Assembly (NCBI RefSeq): GCF_000023825.1
Contig: NC_013061.1
Location: 5,103,384 to 5,167,383, forward strand
Direction of reading: 5' to 3'
Length of the DNA stretch: 64,000 bases
From: Pedobacter heparinus DSM 2366
GTDB taxonomy: Bacteria; Bacteroidota; Bacteroidia; Sphingobacteriales; Sphingobacteriaceae
The position numbers and the translations under genes are program-made. A model generated the notes under the pieces. It was not told the DNA's origin and made no database searches. It was given only the letters and a program-made list of their open reading frames with translations. Positions 33,290 through 41,395 of this stretch are shown one piece after another (position 1 is the first letter of the stretch; every line of letters starts with the position of its first letter).

Positions 33290-34595
33290 ATCAATCAGAT
33301 TAAGCTTCTTAACATTTATTATCCCGGGAATCCTCTACGCCCAGGACATAAAAAAATTAAGCTTGCAGGAGGCTATCGCCCTTGGGATAGAGAACAGCAA
33401 AAATCTAAAACTATCGCAAAATAAAGTAGAGCAGGCCATTGCGCAGTTAAACATGGTTAAAGACAATGCTTTACCAAGCGCAAAGGCATCGTTTTTGTAC
33501 AACCATGCCGAAATCCCCACCAACACCTTAAGCATTGGCGGCGGCAACCCGATCCATCTGCCCAAGCGCGCAGATGCCTTTATCGGTACTGCTGCTGTTG
33601 AAGAGCTGGTTTATGGCGGCGGAAAATTGAAATATGCCGAAGAATCTACCCGGCTGCTTTCCGATGTGGCGCGCCTGGATGCGGATAAAAACAAAGAAGA
33701 GATCAGCTACGCTGTCATCAACACCTATTATTCCTTGTTTAAAGTGATGCAAAGCAAAAAAGTTATCGCACAAAACCTGGAGTCTATCGACAGTCAGCTT
33801 AAACAGGCGCAGCGCTTTTTTGAACAGGGAATTGTAACCAAAAATGATGTATTGAGGTTCCAGCTGCAACAGGCAAATATCTCGCTAACCGATATGGAGG
33901 CAGAAAACAACCGCAAGATCATTAACTACAACCTGGATATTTTACTCGGATTAAACGAAAATACGCAGATCGAAATTGCCGATCCGGATGCCGCAGCAAA
34001 AGCCATCGGACCTTTAAGCAGTTACATCGACCTCGCCCTGGGCAGCAGACAGGAACTCAGACAGCTGGACCTTCAAAACAAGGTGGCCGATGTCAATATC
34101 AAGTCGGTAAAAGCCAATACCCTTCCTACTGTTGGGGTAGGCGCTAACCTCTATTACATTAACCCGAGTGGCAAATTTGTACCGCCAACAGACCAGTACA
34201 TTATGCCGGTAACCCTGGGGGCCAACATCTCCTGGAATATTGGTAACCTGTGGACCAACAAACACAAGGTAACCGATGCCAGAATTCAGCAAAAAGAGGT
34301 AGAGCTACAAAAAGACATCCTTTCTGACCAGGTTAAAACGGAGATCAACAGCAATTACCAGCGCTACCAGCTGGCCCTAAATAAGATCAGGGTACTGGAA
34401 ACATCCATTGCCCAGGCTACAGAAAACGACAAATTGCTGGCCTCAAAATATAAAAACAATGTCGCTTCGGCAATAGACAGGATTGATGCCGAAACCCTGC
34501 TTTATCAGGCTAAAATTAACCTCGAACTGGCTAAAGCCGATGCAGGTCTGGCTTATTATACTTTACTAAAATCTACCGGAAAAATTTCTCAATAA
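33279..34595 (+). CDS. TolC family outer membrane efflux protein
   Basis: 438 residues with a signal peptide (IRLSFLTFIIPGILYAQ) and the duplicated TolC architecture: paired long helices with LSLQEAIALGIENSKNLKLSQNKVEQA at the start and a second repeat around DLALGSRQELRQLDLQNKVADVNIKSVKA. The protein should form the outer-membrane channel of a tripartite pump with the HlyD adaptor and EmrB transporter encoded next (20 and 3 bp spacing). The start overlaps tetR. No lipobox is seen, unlike some OprM-type proteins. Confidence 0.93.
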   Translation: MIHKSIRLSFLTFIIPGILYAQDIKKLSLQEAIALGIENSKNLKLSQNKVEQAIAQLNMVKDNALPSAKASFLYNHAEIPTNTLSIGGGNPIHLPKRADAFIGTAAVEELVYGGGKLKYAEESTRLLSDVARLDADKNKEEISYAVINTYYSLFKVMQSKKVIAQNLESIDSQLKQAQRFFEQGIVTKNDVLRFQLQQANISLTDMEAENNRKIINYNLDILLGLNENTQIEIADPDAAAKAIGPLSSYIDLALGSRQELRQLDLQNKVADVNIKSVKANTLPTVGVGANLYYINPSGKFVPPTDQYIMPVTLGANISWNIGNLWTNKHKVTDARIQQKEVELQKDILSDQVKTEINSNYQRYQLALNKIRVLETSIAQATENDKLLASKYKNNVASAIDRIDAETLLYQAKINLELAKADAGLAYYTLLKSTGKISQ

Positions 34596-34615
34596 ACACC
34601 AAAACAAATCAGGCA

Positions 34616-35659
34616 ATGACAACTGAAAAGAAAAAAAAGAATAAAGTTATCCCTATCATATTGGGCGTACTGATCATTTTAGGCGCCATATTTGGTACCA
34701 AAGAATACCTCTATTACAGCAAACATGTAGATACGGACGATGCCCAGATCGATGGCGACATCAGCCCGGTAGTTTCCCGCGTTGGGGGTTATGTTCAGGA
34801 AATAAACTTCGAAGAAAACACCCATGTTACCGAAGGACAGGTACTGGTTAAACTGGACGACCGTGACTATAAGCTAAAACTGGAACAAGCCCTGGCCGGA
34901 CAAAAAGGGGCCAGTGCAGGTGTTGGTGTTTCTGAATCGCAGATTGCTGCCACAGCAGCAAATACCAGTACGGCCAAAGCCAATATTGAGGCCGCCAAAG
35001 TTAAGCTGAACCTTGCCCAGAAAGATTATGAGCGCTATGCCAACCTGGTAAAAGACGGTTCTGTAACCCAGCAGCAATTTGATCAGGCCAAAGCACAAAA
35101 AGAATCTGCGCAGGCTGCTTTTACCGCTGCAAACGATCAGTACAATGCGGCAGTAAAACAGGTAGGCACCAGCCAGTCGCAGCTTGCAGTAAGCAGCAAT
35201 ACCGTCACCCAGCACCAGGCCGATGTCGATTTTGCACGCCTGCAGCTGTCGTACACCGAGATCAAAGCTCCGGCAACGGGCATCGTTTCTAAAAAGAATG
35301 TACAGAAAGGGCAGTTGGTACAAGCCGGACAGGCTTTGTTTTCCATTGTAAACGACAACAGCATCTACATTACCGCAAACTTTAAAGAAACCCAGCTGGA
35401 AGATATCAAAACAGGCTCAAAAGTTAAAATAGATGTGGATGCCTATCCCAGCGACGAGGTATTGGGCGAAGTGTACAATTTTGCGCCCATCACCGGCGCA
35501 AAGGGTTCATTGCTCCCACCCGATAATGCTACCGGAAACTTTGTAAAGGTAGTGCAGCGTGTACCTGTGAAAATAAAAATAACCAAAGCCCCCAAAGAGA
35601 TCCTTGCCAAACTGCGCCCCGGAATGAGCGTTAAGGTTTCTGTCTCTATAAAAGATTAA
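34616..35659 (+). CDS. HlyD family membrane fusion protein (EmrA-like)
   Basis: 347 residues: a positively charged start, one transmembrane helix (about 12-29, IPIILGVLIILGAIFG), then the adaptor arrangement of lipoyl half-motif (VDTDDAQIDGDISPVVSRVGGYVQEI), alpha-helical hairpin rich in Ala/Gln (about 85-195), second lipoyl half (KAPATGIVSKKNVQKGQLV) and beta-barrel. Length and motifs match EmrA. It bridges the EmrB-type inner-membrane exporter and the TolC channel. It is part of the tetR-tolC-hlyD-emrB operon. Confidence 0.93.
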   Translation: MTTEKKKKNKVIPIILGVLIILGAIFGTKEYLYYSKHVDTDDAQIDGDISPVVSRVGGYVQEINFEENTHVTEGQVLVKLDDRDYKLKLEQALAGQKGASAGVGVSESQIAATAANTSTAKANIEAAKVKLNLAQKDYERYANLVKDGSVTQQQFDQAKAQKESAQAAFTAANDQYNAAVKQVGTSQSQLAVSSNTVTQHQADVDFARLQLSYTEIKAPATGIVSKKNVQKGQLVQAGQALFSIVNDNSIYITANFKETQLEDIKTGSKVKIDVDAYPSDEVLGEVYNFAPITGAKGSLLPPDNATGNFVKVVQRVPVKIKITKAPKEILAKLRPGMSVKVSVSIKD

Positions 35660-35662
35660 ACA

Positions 35663-37210
35663 ATGGCCGAGAAAGGTTTAAAAAAGTGGATCATCACCTT
35701 TACAGTGATCACAGCTTCTCTTTTGGAGCTGATTGATACCACCATTGTAAACGTGGCGATCCCTCAGATACAGGGCAACCTGGGCGCAACACTCGAAGAT
35801 GTGGCCTGGTTGTCTACCGGTTATGCAGTTGCCAATGTAATTGTATTGCCGATGTCCGGCTGGCTTGGCAGCCGTTTCGGACGAAAAAACTATTTCCTGT
35901 TTTCCATCGTCCTGTTCACCGTAGCCTCTTTTCTCTGTGGTAATGCAACTAACCTGGAAGAGCTGATCGCTTTCCGCATTTTGCAGGGTCTTGCAGGTGG
36001 GGGTTTAATTTCAACTGCCCAGGCCATCTTAATTGAAACCTGGCCCCGCGAGGATGTGGGTATCGCAACTGCTTTATTTGGTTTGGGTGCGGTAGTAGGC
36101 CCCACTGTTGGCCCCACAATTGGTGGTTACCTGCTCGAGATCAGCACCTGGCCGCTTATATTTTATGTAAACATTCCCGTCGGCATCCTCGCCGCGTACT
36201 GTACGTATATGTTTGTACGGGAAACGCCGAAGGATGGCAAAGGTATGCCGGTCGACTGGTGGGGAATTGTATTATTGGCCGTTGCGGTAGGTAGCTTACA
36301 GACCGTATTGGAAAAAGGGGAAAGTGAGGACTGGTTTGCTACGCCTTACATCACGGCGCTCGCCGTAACTTCGGTACTTGGCCTGCTCCTGTTCATCTGG
36401 AGAGAGCTGAGTACAGACCACCCTATTGTAAACTTCAAGATCATGCGCCACCGCAGTTTTTCTGTGGGGATGTTCACCTCATTTATTTTAGGCTTTGGTT
36501 TATACGGATCCGTATTCGTGTTCCCTGTATTCTGCCAGAATTTACTGGGCTTCTCTCCGCTTCAGACAGGAGAACTGCTCTTTCCCGGGGGGCTCTGTAC
36601 CATCGTGATGATGCCTTTTATCGGAATTATGCTCAAGAAAAACATTCCTGCCCAGTTTATGGCAACCATAGGGATGTTCCTCTTTTTTGTATTCTGCTCT
36701 ATGCTCAGCAAGTCCACCCTGCAATCGGGCACCAATGATTTCTTCCTGCCCCTGATGATCAGAGGTGTGGGTATGGCCCTGTTATTTGTACCGCTTACCA
36801 CCTTGGCCATTCAGGACCTTAAAGGGGCTGAAATTGGCCAGGGTTCAGGCCTCAATAACATGATGAGACAGTTGGGTGGTTCATTTGGTATTGCCGCTTT
36901 AACTACCCTCATCCATGTGCGTCAGGGTTTTCACCGCAGCAATCTGCTGGTCAACATCAACGAATACAATCCGGCTTTTACCGACCGCTTTAACGGCTTT
37001 ATCCAAAATTTTATGGCCAAAGGCTATACTTATCTGGATGCAAAGGCCCTGGCCACAAAAGCTATAGAAGGCACTGTAACCAAACAGGCATTGCTGCTCA
37101 CTTACAGTGATGCGTACTGGGTGGCCGGGCTGATCCTTTTGTGTTCTATCCCGCTCCTGTATCTTCAGAAATTTAAAAAGAACGTTGCCGTTCCGGCAGA
37201 TCTGCATTAA
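35663..37210 (+). CDS. DHA2 family MFS drug exporter (EmrB-like)
   Basis: 515 residues with 14 predicted transmembrane helices. DHA2 signatures include LLELIDTTIVNVAIPQIQGNLGA in helix 1, the motif A-like GWLGSRFGRKNY, and the motif C-like LFGLGAVVGPTVGPTIGGYL. Such proteins export hydrophobic drugs or uncouplers via proton antiport and need an EmrA-type adaptor and TolC, both encoded directly upstream (3 bp and further). The ligand that releases the TetR repressor is unknown. A strong terminator follows. Confidence 0.94.
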   Translation: MAEKGLKKWIITFTVITASLLELIDTTIVNVAIPQIQGNLGATLEDVAWLSTGYAVANVIVLPMSGWLGSRFGRKNYFLFSIVLFTVASFLCGNATNLEELIAFRILQGLAGGGLISTAQAILIETWPREDVGIATALFGLGAVVGPTVGPTIGGYLLEISTWPLIFYVNIPVGILAAYCTYMFVRETPKDGKGMPVDWWGIVLLAVAVGSLQTVLEKGESEDWFATPYITALAVTSVLGLLLFIWRELSTDHPIVNFKIMRHRSFSVGMFTSFILGFGLYGSVFVFPVFCQNLLGFSPLQTGELLFPGGLCTIVMMPFIGIMLKKNIPAQFMATIGMFLFFVFCSMLSKSTLQSGTNDFFLPLMIRGVGMALLFVPLTTLAIQDLKGAEIGQGSGLNNMMRQLGGSFGIAALTTLIHVRQGFHRSNLLVNINEYNPAFTDRFNGFIQNFMAKGYTYLDAKALATKAIEGTVTKQALLLTYSDAYWVAGLILLCSIPLLYLQKFKKNVAVPADLH

Positions 37211-37213
37211 AAA

Positions 37214-37248
37214 AAAACAGCCGTCAGAAAAATCCTGACGGCTGTTTT
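37214..37248 (+). terminator. terminator of the efflux operon
   Basis: A 14-bp stem (arm AAAACAGCCGTCAG) with a short A-rich loop and flanking A/T runs begins 3 bp after the EmrB stop. Confidence 0.85.
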
Positions 37249-37362
37249 ACCCCAAAAAAATAACAATTAAGATTTATTTAATCTTTATGTATCTAAGTTA
37301 AAGATTTAAAAAAACAAATCAAAATAAATTTATTGCCCTGTTTAAGCCGTTATTTCGATGAT

Positions 37363-37392
37363 TTGTGGTAAATTAAGCGCGAAAATATTTCG
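37363..37392 (+). promoter_or_regulatory. possible ppc promoter
   Basis: TTG at 37363-37365 is followed after 20 bp by TATTTCG at 37386-37392, close to the TAnnTTTG -7 element but imperfect. It ends 8 bp before the ppc ATG. Confidence 0.35.
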
Positions 37393-37400
37393 TTTAAATT

Positions 37401-39989
37401 ATGATGCAGAAACAGCGAGCAAAAGGTCAGAGAGAGTCTATATTTAACAATGAGGTCGTATCCCGGTTCGAGCTTTACAATAGTCTTTTTCTTACCCTTC
37501 CGTTTTACAAGGTGAAAGATACCGGTACCTTATTACCCTTATTTATTAAATACTGTGAAGATGGCATAAACAACCACCAGACTCCGGCAACTATTATTGA
37601 TGCTTTTTTTAAGAAGTATACCCAAAACAACTCAAATAAAGACATTATTGACCTCCTGTTCCGCTTTATCCAGTACATAGAACGTCAGGTGGTATTGTTT
37701 GATGCGGTAGAAGATGCTTCATTTAATAAACTGAATGCCGCTGATGAGCACAATGCCCTGCTGTCTTACCTTAAAAAGGGAATAGACAACAAAGCCCTGA
37801 ACGATAAGATCGAAAAACTCATTGACGAGTTTTCTTTGCGCCTGGTGCTCACCGCACACCCCACCCAGTTTTACCCTGGCAGTGTACTTTCTATCATTAC
37901 AGACCTCACTACGGCCCTTAAAACCAACGACATCTCTACCATAAACCTGTTGTTGCAGCAATTGGGCAAAACACCTTTTTTCAATAAAAAATCACCAACT
38001 CCGGTTGATGAGGCCCTAAGCCTGGCCTGGTACCTGGAAAATGTATTTTACTTTGCCGCAGCCAACATACAGTCTGAAATAGACAAAAGCCTTAACGATT
38101 ATAACCTCGAATCTAAAAAGATCATCGAGCTGGGCTTCTGGCCTGGTGGCGACCGTGACGGTAATCCAAATGTACATACCGATTCTACCATACAGGTTTC
38201 AAAAATGCTGAGACAGATCCTGTTCAGGTGTTATTACCGCGATTTCAGGAACCTGAAACGTCGCATTACCTTCCGTGGTGTAGAAGAACATATTGCCATT
38301 GTACAGGACGTATTGTACAAAAACGCCTTTGATCCCAATATAGAAACGGAAAACATTGCCGATTTTTTAATCGAAAACCTCAATAACATCCGGGCTACAC
38401 TGATGGACGACCACGACGGCCTGTTTGCAGACCTTGCCTCAGACCTCATCCGTAAGGTAGAGCTATATGGCAGTCATTTTGCCTCTCTCGACATCAGACA
38501 GGACAGCCGTGTGCTCAGGGATGTACATGCCTTCTGCCGTCAGCGCAAACCGATCATTTCTTTATTCCCTGAAAACTACGACAGCCTTTCCGAAGCGGAA
38601 AAGATCAAGGCCCTTTCTTTTAAAAGTGCGAGGATCAATTATAGTGAAAACAAAGATTCCCTGATCAATGATACCCTGCAAACCATTACAGAGATCAAAC
38701 AGATCCAGGAAAGCAACGGAGAACTGGCCTGCCACCGTTTCATCATCAGCAATTGCCAGCAGGCCAGCGATATCCTGCAGCTGATGGAACTTTTCCTTTG
38801 GAACGGCTGGGAAGAGACAGACCTTTCCATAGATTTTGTACCCCTCTTTGAGACTGTACATGATCTTGCCGATGCTGGAGGGATTATGGAAACCCTGTAC
38901 GCCCATCCTTTTTACAAAAAACACCTGAAAAGAAGAGGCAATAAACAACACATCATGCTGGGCTTCTCCGACAGTACAAAAGACGGAGGTTACCTGATGG
39001 CCAACTGGTCTATTTTTAACGCAAAAGTAGCTTTAACAGAAACGGCAAATAAACACAACATACAACTTGCCTTTTTTGACGGCCGTGGGGGCCCGCCTTC
39101 AAGGGGCGGAGGCAAAACACACCGTTTTTATGCCTCGATGGGTAAAGAGATTGCGAACAAAAACATCCAGCTTACCATTCAAGGCCAAACCATCAGTTCA
39201 CAATACGGATCTATCGATAGTGCTGAGTTCAACATTGAGCAACTGATCAATGCAGGAATATCTGCCGGCATCAAAGAAACCCATAACATCCTGCTCGACC
39301 CGCTGCACAAGGAACTGCTGGATGTAATGGCAAAAGAGAGTTATGAAGCCTTTGTAGACCTGCGCAAACATCCTTTATTTTTAAGCTATCTGGAAAAATT
39401 CTCTCCGTTAAGCCTTCTTTCAAAAATTACCATCAGCAGCAGGCCTGTAAAACGGAATTCCGGAGGGGCTTTAAAACTGGAAGACCTCAGGGCCATCAGC
39501 TTTGTAACCGCATGGAGTCAGTTAAAGCAAAACATACCTGGCTTTTATGGCATGGGCACGGCCCTGAAGAACCAGGAAAAACTGGGCAACTGGGACAAGG
39601 TGGTAAAAACCTATCAGGAATCAGGGTATTTCAAAACCATCATCGACAATTGTATGATGTCTATGAGCAAGTCCGATTTTGCCATCACCGCCCACTTTGC
39701 AAACGACAAAGAATACGGGGCTTTCTGGAAAATGCTGCACGATGAATTTGAGCTGTCCAAAAGCATGCTGCTGAAGCTTTCGGGTCATGAGACTTTAATG
39801 GAAAATTATCCTGTAGAGAAGCGCTCTATTGCCGTAAGGGAGAAAATTGTATTGCCATTGGTATTGATCCAGCATTATGCCCTGGAAAGATTGCAAACTG
39901 AAATCACCGCTGAGGAACAACAATCTTACGAAAAGCTGGCCATCAGAACTGTATATGGTATTGTAAATGCCGGACGGAACCTCGCTTAA
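37401..39989 (+). CDS. ppc: phosphoenolpyruvate carboxylase, Bacteroidota type
   Basis: 862 residues. It carboxylates PEP to oxaloacetate and replenishes the TCA cycle. Conserved segments include LTAHPTQ with His153, FWPGGDRDGNPNV, SLDIRQDSRV, and GFSDSTKDGGYLMANWS. The glycine loop reads FFDGRGGPPSRGGGK: where E. coli has the catalytic FHGRGG (His579), this protein has Asp560. The C-terminus ends RNLA and not the usual RNTG. The overall length is near the bacterial norm (about 880). The gene stands alone with its own terminator. Given the number of retained motifs I still regard it as an active carboxylase. Confidence 0.9.
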   Translation: MMQKQRAKGQRESIFNNEVVSRFELYNSLFLTLPFYKVKDTGTLLPLFIKYCEDGINNHQTPATIIDAFFKKYTQNNSNKDIIDLLFRFIQYIERQVVLFDAVEDASFNKLNAADEHNALLSYLKKGIDNKALNDKIEKLIDEFSLRLVLTAHPTQFYPGSVLSIITDLTTALKTNDISTINLLLQQLGKTPFFNKKSPTPVDEALSLAWYLENVFYFAAANIQSEIDKSLNDYNLESKKIIELGFWPGGDRDGNPNVHTDSTIQVSKMLRQILFRCYYRDFRNLKRRITFRGVEEHIAIVQDVLYKNAFDPNIETENIADFLIENLNNIRATLMDDHDGLFADLASDLIRKVELYGSHFASLDIRQDSRVLRDVHAFCRQRKPIISLFPENYDSLSEAEKIKALSFKSARINYSENKDSLINDTLQTITEIKQIQESNGELACHRFIISNCQQASDILQLMELFLWNGWEETDLSIDFVPLFETVHDLADAGGIMETLYAHPFYKKHLKRRGNKQHIMLGFSDSTKDGGYLMANWSIFNAKVALTETANKHNIQLAFFDGRGGPPSRGGGKTHRFYASMGKEIANKNIQLTIQGQTISSQYGSIDSAEFNIEQLINAGISAGIKETHNILLDPLHKELLDVMAKESYEAFVDLRKHPLFLSYLEKFSPLSLLSKITISSRPVKRNSGGALKLEDLRAISFVTAWSQLKQNIPGFYGMGTALKNQEKLGNWDKVVKTYQESGYFKTIIDNCMMSMSKSDFAITAHFANDKEYGAFWKMLHDEFELSKSMLLKLSGHETLMENYPVEKRSIAVREKIVLPLVLIQHYALERLQTEITAEEQQSYEKLAIRTVYGIVNAGRNLA

Positions 39990-40012
39990 AGGATCCGTGG
40001 CCAGCTTATAAT

Positions 40013-40047
40013 AAAAAAGGGAGGTTCCAATGGAACCTCCCTTTTTT
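40013..40047. terminator. bidirectional terminator between ppc and the DUF6952 gene
   Basis: 17-bp arms (AAAAAAGGGAGGTTCCA) around a single central base form an almost perfect palindrome, with A and T runs on both sides. It serves ppc and the convergent operon ending at 40065. Confidence 0.9.
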
Positions 40048-40064
40048 ATATGTTACAGGCTAAA

Positions 40065-40313
40065 TTATCGATCGATAGAGCCCATTACCTTCTGCCCAAA
40101 AGCATTCAGTGCATCTCTTTCGGCCATTCCCGATTTTACGCTCTCATGCACCTCAAGTGCGCCACAGATATTGGTGATCAGCTCTCCTGCCACATCAATC
40201 TCCTGCTCATTTACGCCCCTGAACTCACAATAAGCCTCTAAAACCGTTAAAGTAGCTTCCAGATTTTCAGGCGTGCTGTTTTCAAACAGCTGTCTTATTA
40301 CTGGTATCTTCAT
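40065..40313 (-). CDS. DUF6952 family small protein
   Basis: 82 residues with no signal or membrane segment, beginning MKIPVIRQLFENSTPENLEATL. It appears to be the DUF6952 family, small proteins that follow thioredoxin and peroxiredoxin genes in Bacteroidota. The start overlaps the thioredoxin stop by ATGA, so translation is coupled. It contains two cysteines (in EAYCEFRG and TNICGALE) that could take part in redox chemistry, which is inference. Activity is unknown. Confidence 0.8.
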   Translation of the reverse strand: MKIPVIRQLFENSTPENLEATLTVLEAYCEFRGVNEQEIDVAGELITNICGALEVHESVKSGMAERDALNAFGQKVMGSIDR

Positions 40314-40621
40314 GATCTTATCTTATCAAATAACTCATTTAAAACTTCTGCCTTATTGGTCTGAACCTGATCAACCAGGGCTCCGCCTTCAAAGGCCGCA
40401 AAAGTTGGCAAATTATCAACGTTTGCCAGTTTACGTGAACCCGGAAGTTTTTCAGCATCAACAATAAGGAAGGTTACATCTTCATTTTCTGCTGCCAGTT
40501 TTTTAAACTTTGGCTTCATGATCCTGCAGTTTCCACACCAGGATGCGGCATACTGAACCATCACCTTGTTGTTATCGGCCACATATTGCTGAAGATTATC
40601 TTCTGTTAATTCTAAAAACAT
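40310..40621 (-). CDS. thioredoxin family protein
   Basis: 103 residues with a thioredoxin fold. The active site is WCGNC (Cys29 and Cys32), differing from the usual WCGPC by Asn for Pro, with a following RIMKPKFKKLA helix and the cis-Pro segment NLPTFAAF. It is cytoplasmic. It is the second gene of the peroxiredoxin-thioredoxin-DUF6952 unit (15 bp after the peroxiredoxin) and is likely its electron donor, which is inference. Confidence 0.92.
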   Translation of the reverse strand: MFLELTEDNLQQYVADNNKVMVQYAASWCGNCRIMKPKFKKLAAENEDVTFLIVDAEKLPGSRKLANVDNLPTFAAFEGGALVDQVQTNKAEVLNELFDKIRS

Positions 40622-40636
40622 ATTTTCGTTGATTAA

Positions 40637-41269
40637 TTAATTAGCGCTCAGATATTCTGCAACGCCGGTCCTGTTCGCACTCATCGCTTCCTTACCTTCT
40701 TCCCAGTTTGCAGGGCATACTTCACCATGTTTCTGTACATGGGCATAAGCATCTATTAAACGCAGGTATTCTTTTACATTTCTGCCAACAGGCATATCGT
40801 TTACACTTTCGTGGAACACTTTACCCGTCTCATCAATCAGGTAAGTAGCCCTGAAAGTAACATTTGAACCACTGAAAGATTCGTTTCCTTCTTCATCATA
40901 CTCCACTTCCTGATCAACAATTCCTAAAATATTGGCCAGATGCCTGTGTGTATCCGCCAGGATCGGGTAAGTTACACCTTCAATACCACCGTTGTCCTTT
41001 GCGGTATTTAACCAGGCAAAATGAACTTCATTGGTATCGCAAGAAGCACCAATTACAATGGTATTTCTTTTTTCAAAATCAGGTAAGGCCGCTTGAAAAG
41101 CATGCAGTTCAGTTGGACAAACAAAAGTGAAATCTTTTGGATACCAGAATAACAATACTTTTTTTTCTTTACTAACTGCTTCTTCAAATACATTGATCTT
41201 CAGATCATCGCCCATTTCAGACATCGCATCAATGCTAACACTCGGGAATTTTTTACCTACTATAGCCAT
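40637..41269 (-). CDS. peroxiredoxin, AhpC/Prx1-like 2-Cys type
   Basis: 210 residues. The peroxidatic site is FTFVCPTEL with Cys51, and the resolving cysteine is Cys185 in HGEVCPANWEEG, so it is a typical 2-Cys enzyme reducing hydrogen peroxide or alkyl hydroperoxides. The central segment contains the SCDTNEVHFAWLN motif. No AhpF lies nearby; a thioredoxin follows in the same operon, suggesting thioredoxin-dependent recycling. A well-formed promoter (TTG, 20 bp, TACCTTTG) lies 37-67 bp upstream. Confidence 0.95.
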   Translation of the reverse strand: MAIVGKKFPSVSIDAMSEMGDDLKINVFEEAVSKEKKVLLFWYPKDFTFVCPTELHAFQAALPDFEKRNTIVIGASCDTNEVHFAWLNTAKDNGGIEGVTYPILADTHRHLANILGIVDQEVEYDEEGNESFSGSNVTFRATYLIDETGKVFHESVNDMPVGRNVKEYLRLIDAYAHVQKHGEVCPANWEEGKEAMSANRTGVAEYLSAN

Positions 41270-41305
41270 AATTATATTTTGTATTTATTGTTTTTTTTGA
41301 TGGCA

Positions 41306-41336
41306 CAAAGGTACGGCTATCGCCCCTCAAAAACAA
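41306..41336 (-). promoter_or_regulatory. promoter of the peroxiredoxin operon
   Basis: On the minus strand TTG (41334-41336) is followed after exactly 20 bp by TACCTTTG (41306-41313), matching both Bacteroidota boxes. The -7 box ends 36 bp before the ATG. Confidence 0.75.
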
Positions 41337-41395
41337 CCGGAACCGGGATATAAGGGATACTTAATCTTGATACAGATATAGACAAAATCTATGGC

